Positions 26,778 to 34,784 of a stretch of DNA of 64,000 nt are shown piece by piece (the first letter of the stretch is position 1; the number at the start of each line of letters is the position of its first letter). A program made the translations under genes and the position numbers. Below the pieces are notes generated by a model. It worked only from the letters and a program-made list of their open reading frames with translations, made no database searches and had not been told where the DNA came from. Source of the DNA: Roseovarius mucosus DSM 17069 (lineage in GTDB: Bacteria; Pseudomonadota; Alphaproteobacteria; Rhodobacterales; Rhodobacteraceae); assembly GCF_000768555.3 (NCBI RefSeq), contig NZ_KN293991.1, positions 1-64,000 of the forward strand, in the 5' to 3' direction.

Positions 26778-27815
26778 ATGACCACCAGAAGAAAATTTCT
26801 CACCACCGCCGGGGTAGGTGCTGCGGCGACGCTCGCGAGCCCCGCCATCGTCAAGGCACAAGCCCCGATCAAGTGGCGGATGCAGACCTATGCAGGCGGC
26901 GCCTTGGGCGAGCATGTGACCAAGCCGATGGTCGATTTTGTCAACAGTGCTGCCAATGGTGAAATGGAGATCGAGCTATTCTATGCCGATCAGATCGTGC
27001 CCACCGGAGAGCTGTTTCAGGCCCTCCAGCGCGGCACCATCGACGCGGTCCATTCCGATGACGATTCAATGGCATCGCCCACACCGCTGCGGCAGTTCGG
27101 CGGCTATTTCCCCTTTGCCACCAAGCATATCCTCGATGTGCCGGTGCTCTTTAACCAATACGGCCTCGCCGACATCTGGCGCGACGAATACGCCAAGGTT
27201 GGCGTGCAGTGGATTTCCTCGGCAGGACAGGATCCGTGCAACTTCAACACCAAGAAAGAGATCAAGTCTGTCGCCGATCTTGACGGGCTCAAGCTCTATA
27301 CCTTCCCCACGGCCGGGCGGTTCCTGGCCAAGTTTGGCGTCGTGCCGGTCAACATTCCCTATGCGGATGCCGAGGTGGCGGTGCAGACCGGCGAGTTGGA
27401 CGGCATGGCATGGTCGGGGATCACCGAGGATTACACGGTCGGTTGGGCCAACGTGACCGACTATTTCCTGACCAACAACATCTCGGGGGCGTGGATCGGA
27501 TCTTGGTTCGTGAACCAGAGGCAGTGGGCCGATCTGCCAGATCACCTCAAGCAGTTGGTGATGGCCGCGACCGACGCCAGCCACACCTATCGCAATCAGT
27601 GGTATTGGGGCGGCGAAGCGCGCCTGCGCGCGCGCGGCGACAAGCTGGAACTGCGCACGGTGCCCGCCGATGAATGGGCCGAAGTCGAGAATGCCGCCAA
27701 GGAGTTCTGGACCGAGATCGCCGCAGAAGGCGAGATCGAGGCAAAGATCGTCGGCATCTTCCGCGAGTATAACGAGGTAATCAACAAGGCTGGTCCTCCC
27801 TATACCAACGGCTGA
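26778..27815 (+). CDS. TRAP transporter substrate-binding protein (second system)
   Basis: A 345-residue periplasmic binding protein with a Tat-type signal (TTRRKFLTTAGVGAAATLASPAIVKA). The mature region has KWRMQTYAGGALGEHVTKP and ALQRGTIDAVHSDDDSMAS, and the usual arginine-containing ligand segment is modified relative to DctP (KLYTFPTAGRFLAKFG). It differs strongly from the TakP-like protein at 9107. Its ligand is unknown; the downstream ligase and dehydrogenases suggest an amine or amino alcohol, an unusual TRAP substrate. It has its own good ribosome site (AGGAGTATCAAG). Confidence 0.88.
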   Translation: MTTRRKFLTTAGVGAAATLASPAIVKAQAPIKWRMQTYAGGALGEHVTKPMVDFVNSAANGEMEIELFYADQIVPTGELFQALQRGTIDAVHSDDDSMASPTPLRQFGGYFPFATKHILDVPVLFNQYGLADIWRDEYAKVGVQWISSAGQDPCNFNTKKEIKSVADLDGLKLYTFPTAGRFLAKFGVVPVNIPYADAEVAVQTGELDGMAWSGITEDYTVGWANVTDYFLTNNISGAWIGSWFVNQRQWADLPDHLKQLVMAATDASHTYRNQWYWGGEARLRARGDKLELRTVPADEWAEVENAAKEFWTEIAAEGEIEAKIVGIFREYNEVINKAGPPYTNG

Positions 27816-27834
27816 TCGCCCTGCGACGACACCG

Positions 27835-27862
27835 CCCGGCCCCGTCCAGACGCGGGGCCGGG
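27835..27862 (+). terminator. Intercistronic hairpin after the second TRAP binding-protein gene
   Basis: CCCGGCCCCG (27835-27844) and CGGGGCCGGG (27853-27862) form a perfect 10-bp stem with an 8-base loop, 20 bases after the stop. With no T-run it more likely stabilises the upstream message or partly terminates than stops all transcription into the ligase gene. Confidence 0.55.
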
Positions 27863-27882
27863 TCACGTAAAGACACCCGCCG

Positions 27883-27915
27883 AATACCGATGTAATACCG
27901 ACGCGATACCGCATG
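27883..27915 (+). repeat. Three tandem 11-bp units upstream of the glutamine-synthetase-like gene
   Basis: Units AATACCGATGT (27883), AATACCGACGC (27894) and GATACCGCATG (27905) share ATACCG at exact 11-base spacing, one helical turn. They lie between the hairpin and the start of the ligase gene. They may be a binding array or merely a short tandem duplication. Confidence 0.45.
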
Positions 27916-27933
27916 AAAAACAAGGACGCCGCC

Positions 27934-29289
27934 ATGGCCCTCAGTCTCGAAGATCTCAAATCGAAGGTTGCCGCCGGCACGGTCGATACCGTGCTCGTTT
28001 GTCTCGTGGACATGCAGGGGCGGCTCATGGGCAAACGATTTCACGCCAGCCATTTTGTCAACAGCGCTTGGGAAGAAACCCATTGCTGTAATTACTTGCT
28101 GGCCACCGATCTGGAGATGACCACGCCCGAGGGCTTTGCCGCCACAAGCTGGGAGCGCGGCTATGGCGACTATGTGATGAAGCCCGATCTGAGCACGCTG
28201 CGCCCGATGCCTTGGCTGGAGGGCACGGTGATGGTGCTCTGCGATGTGCTCGATCACCACACCCATGCGCCGGTCCCCCATAGTCCTCGTGCCATGCTCA
28301 AGGGGCAATTGGCGCGGCTCGATGCCATGGGCTTTGACGCGATGATGGCAACGGAACTCGAGTTCTTCCTGTTTGAGAAGAGCTATGACGAAATCCGCAA
28401 ATCCGGCTATCGCGACCTCACACCTCTGGCGGGCTATAACGAGGATTACAATATCTTCCAGACCACCAAGGAAGAGCATGTAATGCGGCCCATCCGCAAT
28501 CATCTCTATGCCGCCGGTCTGCCCATCGAAAACACCAAGGGCGAGGCAGAGGCAGGGCAAGAAGAGCTCAACATCAAATACGCGCCCGCGCTCGATACCG
28601 CCGACTACCACACCATCGCCAAACACGCGATCAAGGAGATTGCCTGGCAACAGGGTCATGCGGCCAGCTTTTTGCCGAAATGGGATCACCGGCGCGTCGG
28701 CTCGTCCAGTCATGTGCATCAGTCGCTCTGGCAGGATGGCAAACCGGCGTTCTTCGATCCCGAGGACAGCCTCGGGATGTCGCAACTGATGAAACATTAC
28801 ATGGCGGGCCTGCTGAAATACGCGCCCGATTACACTTATTTCCTCGCCCCCTATATCAACAGCTACAAGCGGTTCCAGAAGGGCACCTTTGCGCCCACGC
28901 GCATCCTGTGGTCGGTGGACAATCGCACCGCCGGCTTCCGCCTCTGCGGGGAAGGGTCCAAGGCGGTGCGCGTGGAATGCCGCGTGGGTGGCTCGGATCT
29001 CAACCCCTACCTCGCGATGGCGGCGATGCTGGCGGCGGGCATCAAGGGCATCGAGGACAAGCTGGAACTGGCCCCGCCCGCGACCGGGGATGCCTATAGC
29101 GGCGAGAGCGGCCGCATTCCCGAAACGCTGCGCGATGCCTATCGCACGCTGAAAGACTCGCAATTCCTGCGCGACACCTTTGGTGATGAGGTCATAGATC
29201 ACTATGCCCGCGCCGCGGAGGTCGAGATCGAGGATTTCGACCGCGTGGTCACGGATTACGAGGTGGCGCGCGGATTCGAGCGGGCCTGA
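27934..29289 (+). CDS. Glutamine-synthetase-family ligase (gamma-glutamyl amide synthetase-like)
   Basis: A 451-residue class I-type glutamine synthetase homologue. Glu and ATP sites are visible: MATELEFFLFEKS, KGEAEAGQEELNIKYAPAL, SHVHQSLWQDG, and RVECRVGGSDLNPYLAMAA. The protein lacks the adenylylation-site region of GlnA and resembles PuuA/IpuC-type enzymes that join the gamma-carboxyl of glutamate to an amine. The ATG at 27934 follows AAGGA by 7 bases; an ATG at 27913 is in frame but has no ribosome site. It is followed by aldehyde and alcohol dehydrogenases, which suggests the amine carries a hydroxyl group that is oxidised while glutamyl-protected. The amine substrate is inferred. Confidence 0.85.
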   Translation: MALSLEDLKSKVAAGTVDTVLVCLVDMQGRLMGKRFHASHFVNSAWEETHCCNYLLATDLEMTTPEGFAATSWERGYGDYVMKPDLSTLRPMPWLEGTVMVLCDVLDHHTHAPVPHSPRAMLKGQLARLDAMGFDAMMATELEFFLFEKSYDEIRKSGYRDLTPLAGYNEDYNIFQTTKEEHVMRPIRNHLYAAGLPIENTKGEAEAGQEELNIKYAPALDTADYHTIAKHAIKEIAWQQGHAASFLPKWDHRRVGSSSHVHQSLWQDGKPAFFDPEDSLGMSQLMKHYMAGLLKYAPDYTYFLAPYINSYKRFQKGTFAPTRILWSVDNRTAGFRLCGEGSKAVRVECRVGGSDLNPYLAMAAMLAAGIKGIEDKLELAPPATGDAYSGESGRIPETLRDAYRTLKDSQFLRDTFGDEVIDHYARAAEVEIEDFDRVVTDYEVARGFERA

Positions 29290-29365
29290 GCGCCGCGCGC
29301 TCGGACTTGAGTACTTGTTGAACGATGAAAGGACGGGCGTCACGCCCGCGATCAAGGATGCGATC

Positions 29366-30745
29366 ATGCAGACATTGAAATGTATCTCACCCATCGACGG
29401 ATCGGTCTATGCCGAGCGTCCCGTGCTGTCCTTGGCTGCGGCGCAAGCGGCGGCCGAACGGGCACGCACAGCGCAGTCGGCATGGGCGGCGCGCCCCTTG
29501 CAAGAGCGCATCCAACTGGTGATGGCCGGTGTCGCCGCCGTGGGGGCGATGAATGACGACATCGTGCCGGAACTGGCGCATATGATGGGTCGCCCGGTGC
29601 GCTATGGTGGGGAATTCCACGGCTTTAACGAACGCGCCAGCCATATGGCAACGATTGCCCAAGGCGCGTTGGCCGACATCGCCGTGGGCGAAGATGCCAC
29701 CTTCCTGCGCTATATCAAACGTGTGCCGCATGGCGTGGTCTTTGTCGTGGCGCCGTGGAACTATCCCTACATGACCGCGATCAACACCGTGGCCCCCGCG
29801 CTCATCGCAGGCAACACCGTGGTTTTGAAACATGCGACGCAAACCCTCCTCGTGGGCGAGCGCATGGCGCGCGCTTTCCACGAGGCAGGCGTGCCCGAAG
29901 ATGTGTTCCAGAACGTCTTTCTCGATCACGACACCACGTCTGCGCTGATCGCAGGCGGTGCCTTCAACTTCATCAACTTCACCGGCTCTGTCGGCGGCGG
30001 GCGCGCGATGGAGCGGGCGGCAGCGGGCACCTTTACCGGGCTTGGTCTGGAACTTGGCGGCAAAGACCCCGGCTATGTGATGGAGGATGCCGATCTGGAC
30101 GCAGCGGTTGAGACGCTGATTGACGGGGCGATGTTCAATTCCGGGCAATGCTGTTGCGGGATCGAACGCATTTATGTGCACCAGAGCCTCTATGATGCCT
30201 TTGTCGAGAAATCCGTGGCGCTGGTGAACACCTACAAGCTGGGCAATCCGCTGATCGCTGAAACCACCATCGGGCCGATGGCGAATGTGCGCTTTGCCGC
30301 AGAGGTGCGCGCGCAGGTGGCCGAGGCGCTCGAAATGGGGGCATCGGCGCATATCGCCACCATGCCCGAGGATGACGGTGCGGCGTATCTCACGCCGCAA
30401 ATCCTGACGAATGTAACCCACAAGATGCGCGTCATGCGCGACGAGAGCTTTGGCCCCGTCGTGGGCATCATGCCCGTCGCCTCGGATGACGAAGCCGTCG
30501 CGCTGATGAATGACAGCGAATTTGGCCTGACCGCCAGTCTCTGGACCGCCGACGTCGCCCGCGCGCAGGCGGTGGGCGACCGGATCGAGACCGGCACGGT
30601 ATTCCTCAACCGTGCCGATTATCTCGATCCCGGTCTCTGCTGGACCGGCTGCAAGAACACCGGGCGCGGCGGCGGTCTCTCGGTGATCGGCTATCACAAC
30701 CTCACGCGCCCCAAATCCTACCATCTCAAGAAGGTGACGAAATGA
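29366..30745 (+). CDS. NAD(P)-dependent aldehyde dehydrogenase
   Basis: A 459-residue aldehyde dehydrogenase. The catalytic cysteine is in NSGQCCCG (Cys263 by alignment with GQxC), the general base is Glu229 in LELGGKDPG, and the cofactor segment is VVAPWNYPYMTAIN with FTGSVGGGRAM. Three consecutive cysteines are a little unusual. AAGGA precedes the ATG by 7 bases; an in-frame GTG-type extension into the ligase gene (from 29204) is not supported. It overlaps the alcohol dehydrogenase gene by 4 bases. It probably oxidises the aldehyde that enzyme makes to the acid. Confidence 0.92.
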   Translation: MQTLKCISPIDGSVYAERPVLSLAAAQAAAERARTAQSAWAARPLQERIQLVMAGVAAVGAMNDDIVPELAHMMGRPVRYGGEFHGFNERASHMATIAQGALADIAVGEDATFLRYIKRVPHGVVFVVAPWNYPYMTAINTVAPALIAGNTVVLKHATQTLLVGERMARAFHEAGVPEDVFQNVFLDHDTTSALIAGGAFNFINFTGSVGGGRAMERAAAGTFTGLGLELGGKDPGYVMEDADLDAAVETLIDGAMFNSGQCCCGIERIYVHQSLYDAFVEKSVALVNTYKLGNPLIAETTIGPMANVRFAAEVRAQVAEALEMGASAHIATMPEDDGAAYLTPQILTNVTHKMRVMRDESFGPVVGIMPVASDDEAVALMNDSEFGLTASLWTADVARAQAVGDRIETGTVFLNRADYLDPGLCWTGCKNTGRGGGLSVIGYHNLTRPKSYHLKKVTK

Positions 30746-31887
30746 CCCTGACTGCCAACTGGTCCTATCCGACCGCGATCAAATTCGGCGCTGGCCGGAT
30801 TGCCGAACTGCCCGCCGCCTGTGCGCAGGCCGGGATCAAACGCCCGCTTCTCGTGACCGACAAGGGTCTTGCGGGCTTGCCGGTGACGGCCCGCACGCTC
30901 GACATTCTCGACGCCGCGGGCCTTGGCCGCGCGATGTTCTCAGAGGTCGATCCCAACCCCAACGAGATCAACCTCGAGGCCGGGGTTGCCGCCTACAAGG
31001 CGGGCGGGCATGACGGCGTGATCGCCTTTGGCGGCGGCTCGGGTCTTGATTTGGGTAAATGCGTGGCCTTCATGGCGGGGCAGACGCGGCCCGTGTGGGA
31101 TTTCGAGGACATCGGCGATTGGTGGACGCGCGCGAATGCCGATGCCATCGCACCAATCATCGCCGTGCCCACCACCGCCGGGACCGGCTCGGAAGTGGGG
31201 CGCGCCAGCGTGATCACCAATTCCGTGACCCATGCGAAAAAGATCATCTTTCACCCCAAATTCCTGCCCACAGTCGTGATCTGCGATCCCGAACTGACCG
31301 TCGGCATGCCGAAATTCATCACCGCAGGCACCGGGCTTGACGCTTTTGCTCATTGCGTCGAGGCTTTCTCTTCGCCCCATTACCACCCGATGTCGCAGGG
31401 CATAGCCCTTGAGGGCATGCGCCTTGTGATCGACTACCTGCCGCGCGCCTATGCCGATGGCACGGATATCGAGGCGCGCGCCCAGATGATGAGCGCAGCC
31501 GCCATGGGCGCCACCGCGTTTCAAAAAGGTCTCGGCGCCATCCACGCCATGAGCCACCCGATCGGGGCGCATTTCAACACCCACCACGGCACCACCAATG
31601 CGGTCTGCATGCCCGCCGTGCTCGACCTCAACGCCGATGTGATCCGCGACCGGTTTGACCGGGCGGCAGGGTATCTTGGAATTGAGGGCGGCTATGATGG
31701 ATTCCGCGCCTTCGTGCAGGACTTCAACGACAGCCTCGGCATCCCGCGCCGCCTGAGCGATCTGGGCGTGACCGAGGCCGCGATCCCCGACCTCGTACGA
31801 GATGCGCTGACCGATCCGAGCTGTGGCGGCAACCCGGTGACACTGACCGAGGCCAATCTGACCGCGCTTTTCAAGGCGGCACTCTGA
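30742..31887 (+). CDS. Iron-containing alcohol dehydrogenase
   Basis: A 381-residue group III alcohol dehydrogenase. The NAD site shows GGGSGLDLGKC, the family motif is VPTTAGTGSEVGRASVI, and the metal ligands are expected in GTGLDAFAHCVEAF and GAIHAMSHPIGAHFNTHHG. It is the last gene of the operon and overlaps the aldehyde dehydrogenase start-to-stop (ATGA). Together the pair would convert a primary alcohol to the acid. A hairpin follows. Confidence 0.92.
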   Translation: MTLTANWSYPTAIKFGAGRIAELPAACAQAGIKRPLLVTDKGLAGLPVTARTLDILDAAGLGRAMFSEVDPNPNEINLEAGVAAYKAGGHDGVIAFGGGSGLDLGKCVAFMAGQTRPVWDFEDIGDWWTRANADAIAPIIAVPTTAGTGSEVGRASVITNSVTHAKKIIFHPKFLPTVVICDPELTVGMPKFITAGTGLDAFAHCVEAFSSPHYHPMSQGIALEGMRLVIDYLPRAYADGTDIEARAQMMSAAAMGATAFQKGLGAIHAMSHPIGAHFNTHHGTTNAVCMPAVLDLNADVIRDRFDRAAGYLGIEGGYDGFRAFVQDFNDSLGIPRRLSDLGVTEAAIPDLVRDALTDPSCGGNPVTLTEANLTALFKAAL

Positions 31888-31893
31888 AGGTTT

Positions 31894-31910
31894 GGGGGAC
31901 AATGTCCCCC
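31894..31910. terminator. Hairpin between convergent alcohol dehydrogenase and FAD reductase genes
   Basis: GGGGGAC (31894-31900) and GTCCCCC (31904-31910) form a 7-bp stem with a 3-base loop in the 37-base gap between convergent genes. It could serve both strands. No T-run follows in either direction. Confidence 0.5.
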
Positions 31911-31924
31911 ATCCCTCCACCCCG

Positions 31925-33085
31925 TCAGAGGCGGGCGCGCAGTGCCATCAGCCCGAAGCGCGGCAGGCGCAGCACCAACCGTGCCAAAATCTGCTCATAC
32001 TCCGCCTCGCCCGCCATCAAGCGCAGGTAATCGCGCCGCAAGGTGGAGGAGCGTTGAAAGGCGCGAGCAAAGCCCGGCTCTAGCGCGGGCAGGAAGATGA
32101 CCGGACGGATCAACCGCGCCATACGCAATGCGCGATGCATAGGGCGCAAGGCACGGCAGTAATGGGGTAATGCGGTCTCTGGTTGCCCGGCACTCAACGC
32201 CGCAAGCGCCGCCTTGGCCGCCAACTGTCCGCTCTGCATCGCATAGCCGATGCCTTCGCCCGTGATCGGATCAACCAGCCCCGCCGCATCCCCCGCTAGC
32301 AGCACGGCACCTTGCCCCGGCACGTTGCGGAAATCCCCAAAGGGCAGGAATTGCCCTTTGAAAGACGCCTCAGCCGCGTCGATCCCCAGCATCTCGCAAT
32401 AGGCGGACATGGCGCGTTTCATCTCGGGGTTCCTGGCCAAGACCCCACCCACGCCCACCGTGGTCGAACAGCGCTTGGGAAAGACCCAACCATAGCCCCA
32501 CTGCGCCGCCCCCAAATCAATGCGGATCGGCGCGGCAGGATCCACATGCGCGCCGTCCGCCTCGATCTCTAGCCCAAAGCCGATGCGCGCGCGGTCAAAC
32601 GGCTGGCCAAAAAGCTCCCGTGCCACTTGGCTATTGACCCCGTCCGCACCGATCAGCACGCCATAGCCAAGCATCGCGCCGCCTTTGAGCTTCACCGTTC
32701 CGCTGTCACGGTCGATCTCTGCCACCGCCTGCCCGGTGAAATCCTGCGCACCCGCAGCCAACGCATGACGGCAAAGCATGGCATCCATATCCCACCGCAT
32801 CGTGGCGCAAAGGGCTGGTGCATCCTCGATGATCCCCACCGGCTGACCACGATAGCGGAAATCGACCGTGGTCTTGCGGTCCTCCGGATGAAACGGCATC
32901 TCATGTCCGAAAATATCGGCATAGTGGCGCCGCGCACGCCCGGTAACGAGGCCACCGCAGAGCTTGTCGCGCGGAAAGGTCCTGCGGTTGATCAGAGCCA
33001 CGCGCAACCCGGTCTGCGCCGCCACAAAGGCAGCAGAGGCACCTGCGGGTCCGGCCCCGATCACGATCACGTCGAAGCGGTCCAC
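31925..33085 (-). CDS. FAD-dependent oxidoreductase, geranylgeranyl reductase family
   Basis: A 386-residue flavoprotein. The N-terminal FAD motif is VIVIGAGPAGASAA, followed by FPRDKLCGGLVTGRA, and the second motif is LLAGDAAGLVDPITGEGIGYAMQSGQLAA. This is the geranylgeranyl reductase family, which reduces isoprenoid double bonds, though many members have other or unknown substrates. No bacteriochlorophyll gene is nearby, so a photosynthetic role (BchP) is not supported. It lies 3 bases after the Lrp-type gene and is probably co-transcribed with it. Confidence 0.82.
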   Translation of the reverse strand: MDRFDVIVIGAGPAGASAAFVAAQTGLRVALINRRTFPRDKLCGGLVTGRARRHYADIFGHEMPFHPEDRKTTVDFRYRGQPVGIIEDAPALCATMRWDMDAMLCRHALAAGAQDFTGQAVAEIDRDSGTVKLKGGAMLGYGVLIGADGVNSQVARELFGQPFDRARIGFGLEIEADGAHVDPAAPIRIDLGAAQWGYGWVFPKRCSTTVGVGGVLARNPEMKRAMSAYCEMLGIDAAEASFKGQFLPFGDFRNVPGQGAVLLAGDAAGLVDPITGEGIGYAMQSGQLAAKAALAALSAGQPETALPHYCRALRPMHRALRMARLIRPVIFLPALEPGFARAFQRSSTLRRDYLRLMAGEAEYEQILARLVLRLPRFGLMALRARL

Positions 33086-33088
33086 CCC

Positions 33089-33544
33089 TCAGACCTCTGG
33101 CAGGGCATCGCGCCGGATCATGGTGCGCAGCGCGAAACTTGACCGCATCGATCGGATGCCCGGGGTCTGCATCAACCCCTCTTCCAGAAAGCGGTCGAAA
33201 TCCCTCAGATCGGCCGCCACCACCCGCAAGAGCACATCCCGTGTGCCGGTCATCAGGTAACATTCCATCACCTCGTCGAACCGCCTCAGGCGCGTCTCAA
33301 AGGCCGAAATCGCATCCCTTGTGTGATGCTCCAACTCGACGAAGATAAAGGCGTTGAGTGGCAGGCCGAGCTTTTCCTGGTTCACCCGAGCCGCATAGCC
33401 GGTGATGACCCCCTCTGTTTCAAGCCGCGCGATGCGCCGCGCCAGAGGCGTGGGCGAAAGACCCACCGCCGCCGACAGGTCGGCGAGCTTCTGGCGTCCG
33501 TCGCGTTGCAGGGCAGCGATGATCTGGCGGTCGATGCGATCCAT
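33089..33544 (-). CDS. Lrp/AsnC-family transcriptional regulator
   Basis: A 151-residue Lrp-type regulator. The N-terminal helix-turn-helix reads MDRIDRQIIAALQRDGR then LSAAVGLSPTPLARRIARLE, and the C-terminal RAM domain has AFIFVELEHHTRDAISAFE and YLMTGTRDVLLRVVAADL. The start at 33544 gives the usual Lrp N-terminus. It is divergent from the leucine-dehydrogenase-like gene 119 bases away, which it probably controls in response to an amino acid, as with Bkd and Ald regulators. Confidence 0.92.
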   Translation of the reverse strand: MDRIDRQIIAALQRDGRQKLADLSAAVGLSPTPLARRIARLETEGVITGYAARVNQEKLGLPLNAFIFVELEHHTRDAISAFETRLRRFDEVMECYLMTGTRDVLLRVVAADLRDFDRFLEEGLMQTPGIRSMRSSFALRTMIRRDALPEV

Positions 33545-33663
33545 TTTCCCTACTCTTTCCCCGTTTTTTGGGGATATCACCCAAAGGTCACGCGCAATTG
33601 ACAAGAGTTTGCTGTTTTATCGCGCCTGACCGCTCTTACCTTGTGGGCAAGGAGGAGTCCAAC

Positions 33664-34710
33664 ATGCTCACACGTCTGGCGATATCCACACATGAAGAAG
33701 TTTACCGCGTCGAAGATCGCGAAAGCGGCCTGCGCGGGTTTATCGCGTTGCATTCCACGCGGCTTGGCCCTGCTGCGGGCGGCCTGCGTATGCGCACCTA
33801 CGAGGGCGACGACGCCGCCCTTGAGGATGTGCTCAACCTCTCGCGCGGCATGAGCTACAAGAACGCGGCCGCCGGACTGCCCTTGGGCGGGGGCAAGGCC
33901 GTCATCCTGGGCGATCCCGACCACGCCAAGACACCGGCACTGCTGCGCGCCATGGGGCGCGCGATCAACAGGCTTCAGGGGCGCTATTGGACCGCCGAGG
34001 ATATGGGCATGTCCCCCGAGGATATGGCCGAGCTTTCCCGCGAGACACGATTTGTCGCCGGTCTGAACAGCGGCACACATGCCAGCGGCGATCCCTCCCC
34101 GGTGACCGCGCGGGGCGTGCTGGGCGCGATGCGGGCCGGGGCGGCACAGCTTTGGGGCACGCAGAACCTCAGCGGTCGGCATGTGGCGGTGCAAGGGCTG
34201 GGCCATGTCGGCTGGCATCTGTGCCACCTGCTGCACGAGTCAGGCGCCAAGCTGAGCGTGGCGGATATGAACCCCGCCCACGTGGCCAGCACTGTGCGAG
34301 AGTTTGGCGCGACCATGGTCGATCCGCGCAGCATCCATGCCGTTGATGCCGACATATTTGCCCCCTGCGCCATCGGTGGCGTTCTCAATTCCCGCAGCAT
34401 CCCCGAGATAAGGGCACGGATGGTCTGCGGTGCCGCCAATAACCAACTGGCAAGCCCCGAAGATGCCGAGCGCCTGCGCGCGCGCGACATCCTCTATCTG
34501 CCCGATTACGTCGCCAATGGTGGCGGGATCGTCAACGTCGCCGCCGAAATCCTGCGCATCGCGCCGCGCGCGCCCTGGGTCGACGAGCGGCTGGACGCAA
34601 TGCAGGCGCGCATGGCGCACATTCTCGCGCGCGCATCGGGCGAAGGCGTAAGCCCCGCAATGATCGCCGACCGGCTGGTCGAGGAACAACTTTTACAGGT
34701 AGCAGTCTGA
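33664..34710 (+). CDS. Leucine/phenylalanine/valine dehydrogenase-like amino acid dehydrogenase
   Basis: A 348-residue Glu/Leu/Phe/Val dehydrogenase. The substrate and catalytic lysines are Lys66 (GMSYKNAAAGLPLGGG) and Lys78 (GGGKAVILGDP), spaced as Lys68 and Lys80 of leucine dehydrogenase. The NAD domain contains VAVQGLGHVGWHL. The enzyme deaminates branched-chain or aromatic amino acids to keto acids. A strong AAGGAGGAG precedes the ATG. The divergent Lrp gene supports amino acid control. Leucine is the default guess; the specificity cannot be fixed from sequence. Confidence 0.9.
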   Translation: MLTRLAISTHEEVYRVEDRESGLRGFIALHSTRLGPAAGGLRMRTYEGDDAALEDVLNLSRGMSYKNAAAGLPLGGGKAVILGDPDHAKTPALLRAMGRAINRLQGRYWTAEDMGMSPEDMAELSRETRFVAGLNSGTHASGDPSPVTARGVLGAMRAGAAQLWGTQNLSGRHVAVQGLGHVGWHLCHLLHESGAKLSVADMNPAHVASTVREFGATMVDPRSIHAVDADIFAPCAIGGVLNSRSIPEIRARMVCGAANNQLASPEDAERLRARDILYLPDYVANGGGIVNVAAEILRIAPRAPWVDERLDAMQARMAHILARASGEGVSPAMIADRLVEEQLLQVAV

Positions 34711-34784
34711 CGCCGCTCTACCAACGTGAATTGAGCCGGGGTTTCCGGCCTGTTACACTGTGCCAAACATGCCCGGAGGCCCTC

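Noticed and set aside
25290..26915. A 541-codon open frame on the minus strand opposite the second TRAP permease
   Set aside because: It mirrors the plus-strand permease in a high-GC codon-3 pattern, has His/Asp/Arg-rich low-complexity composition, and crosses two real genes.
27781..29394. A 537-codon minus-strand frame opposite the glutamine-synthetase-like gene
   Set aside because: It is an antisense artefact of GC-rich coding DNA with no recognisable motif.
31925..33085. Evidence for bacteriochlorophyll synthesis (BchP)
   Set aside because: The protein belongs to the broad geranylgeranyl reductase family and no other photosynthesis gene is in the window.
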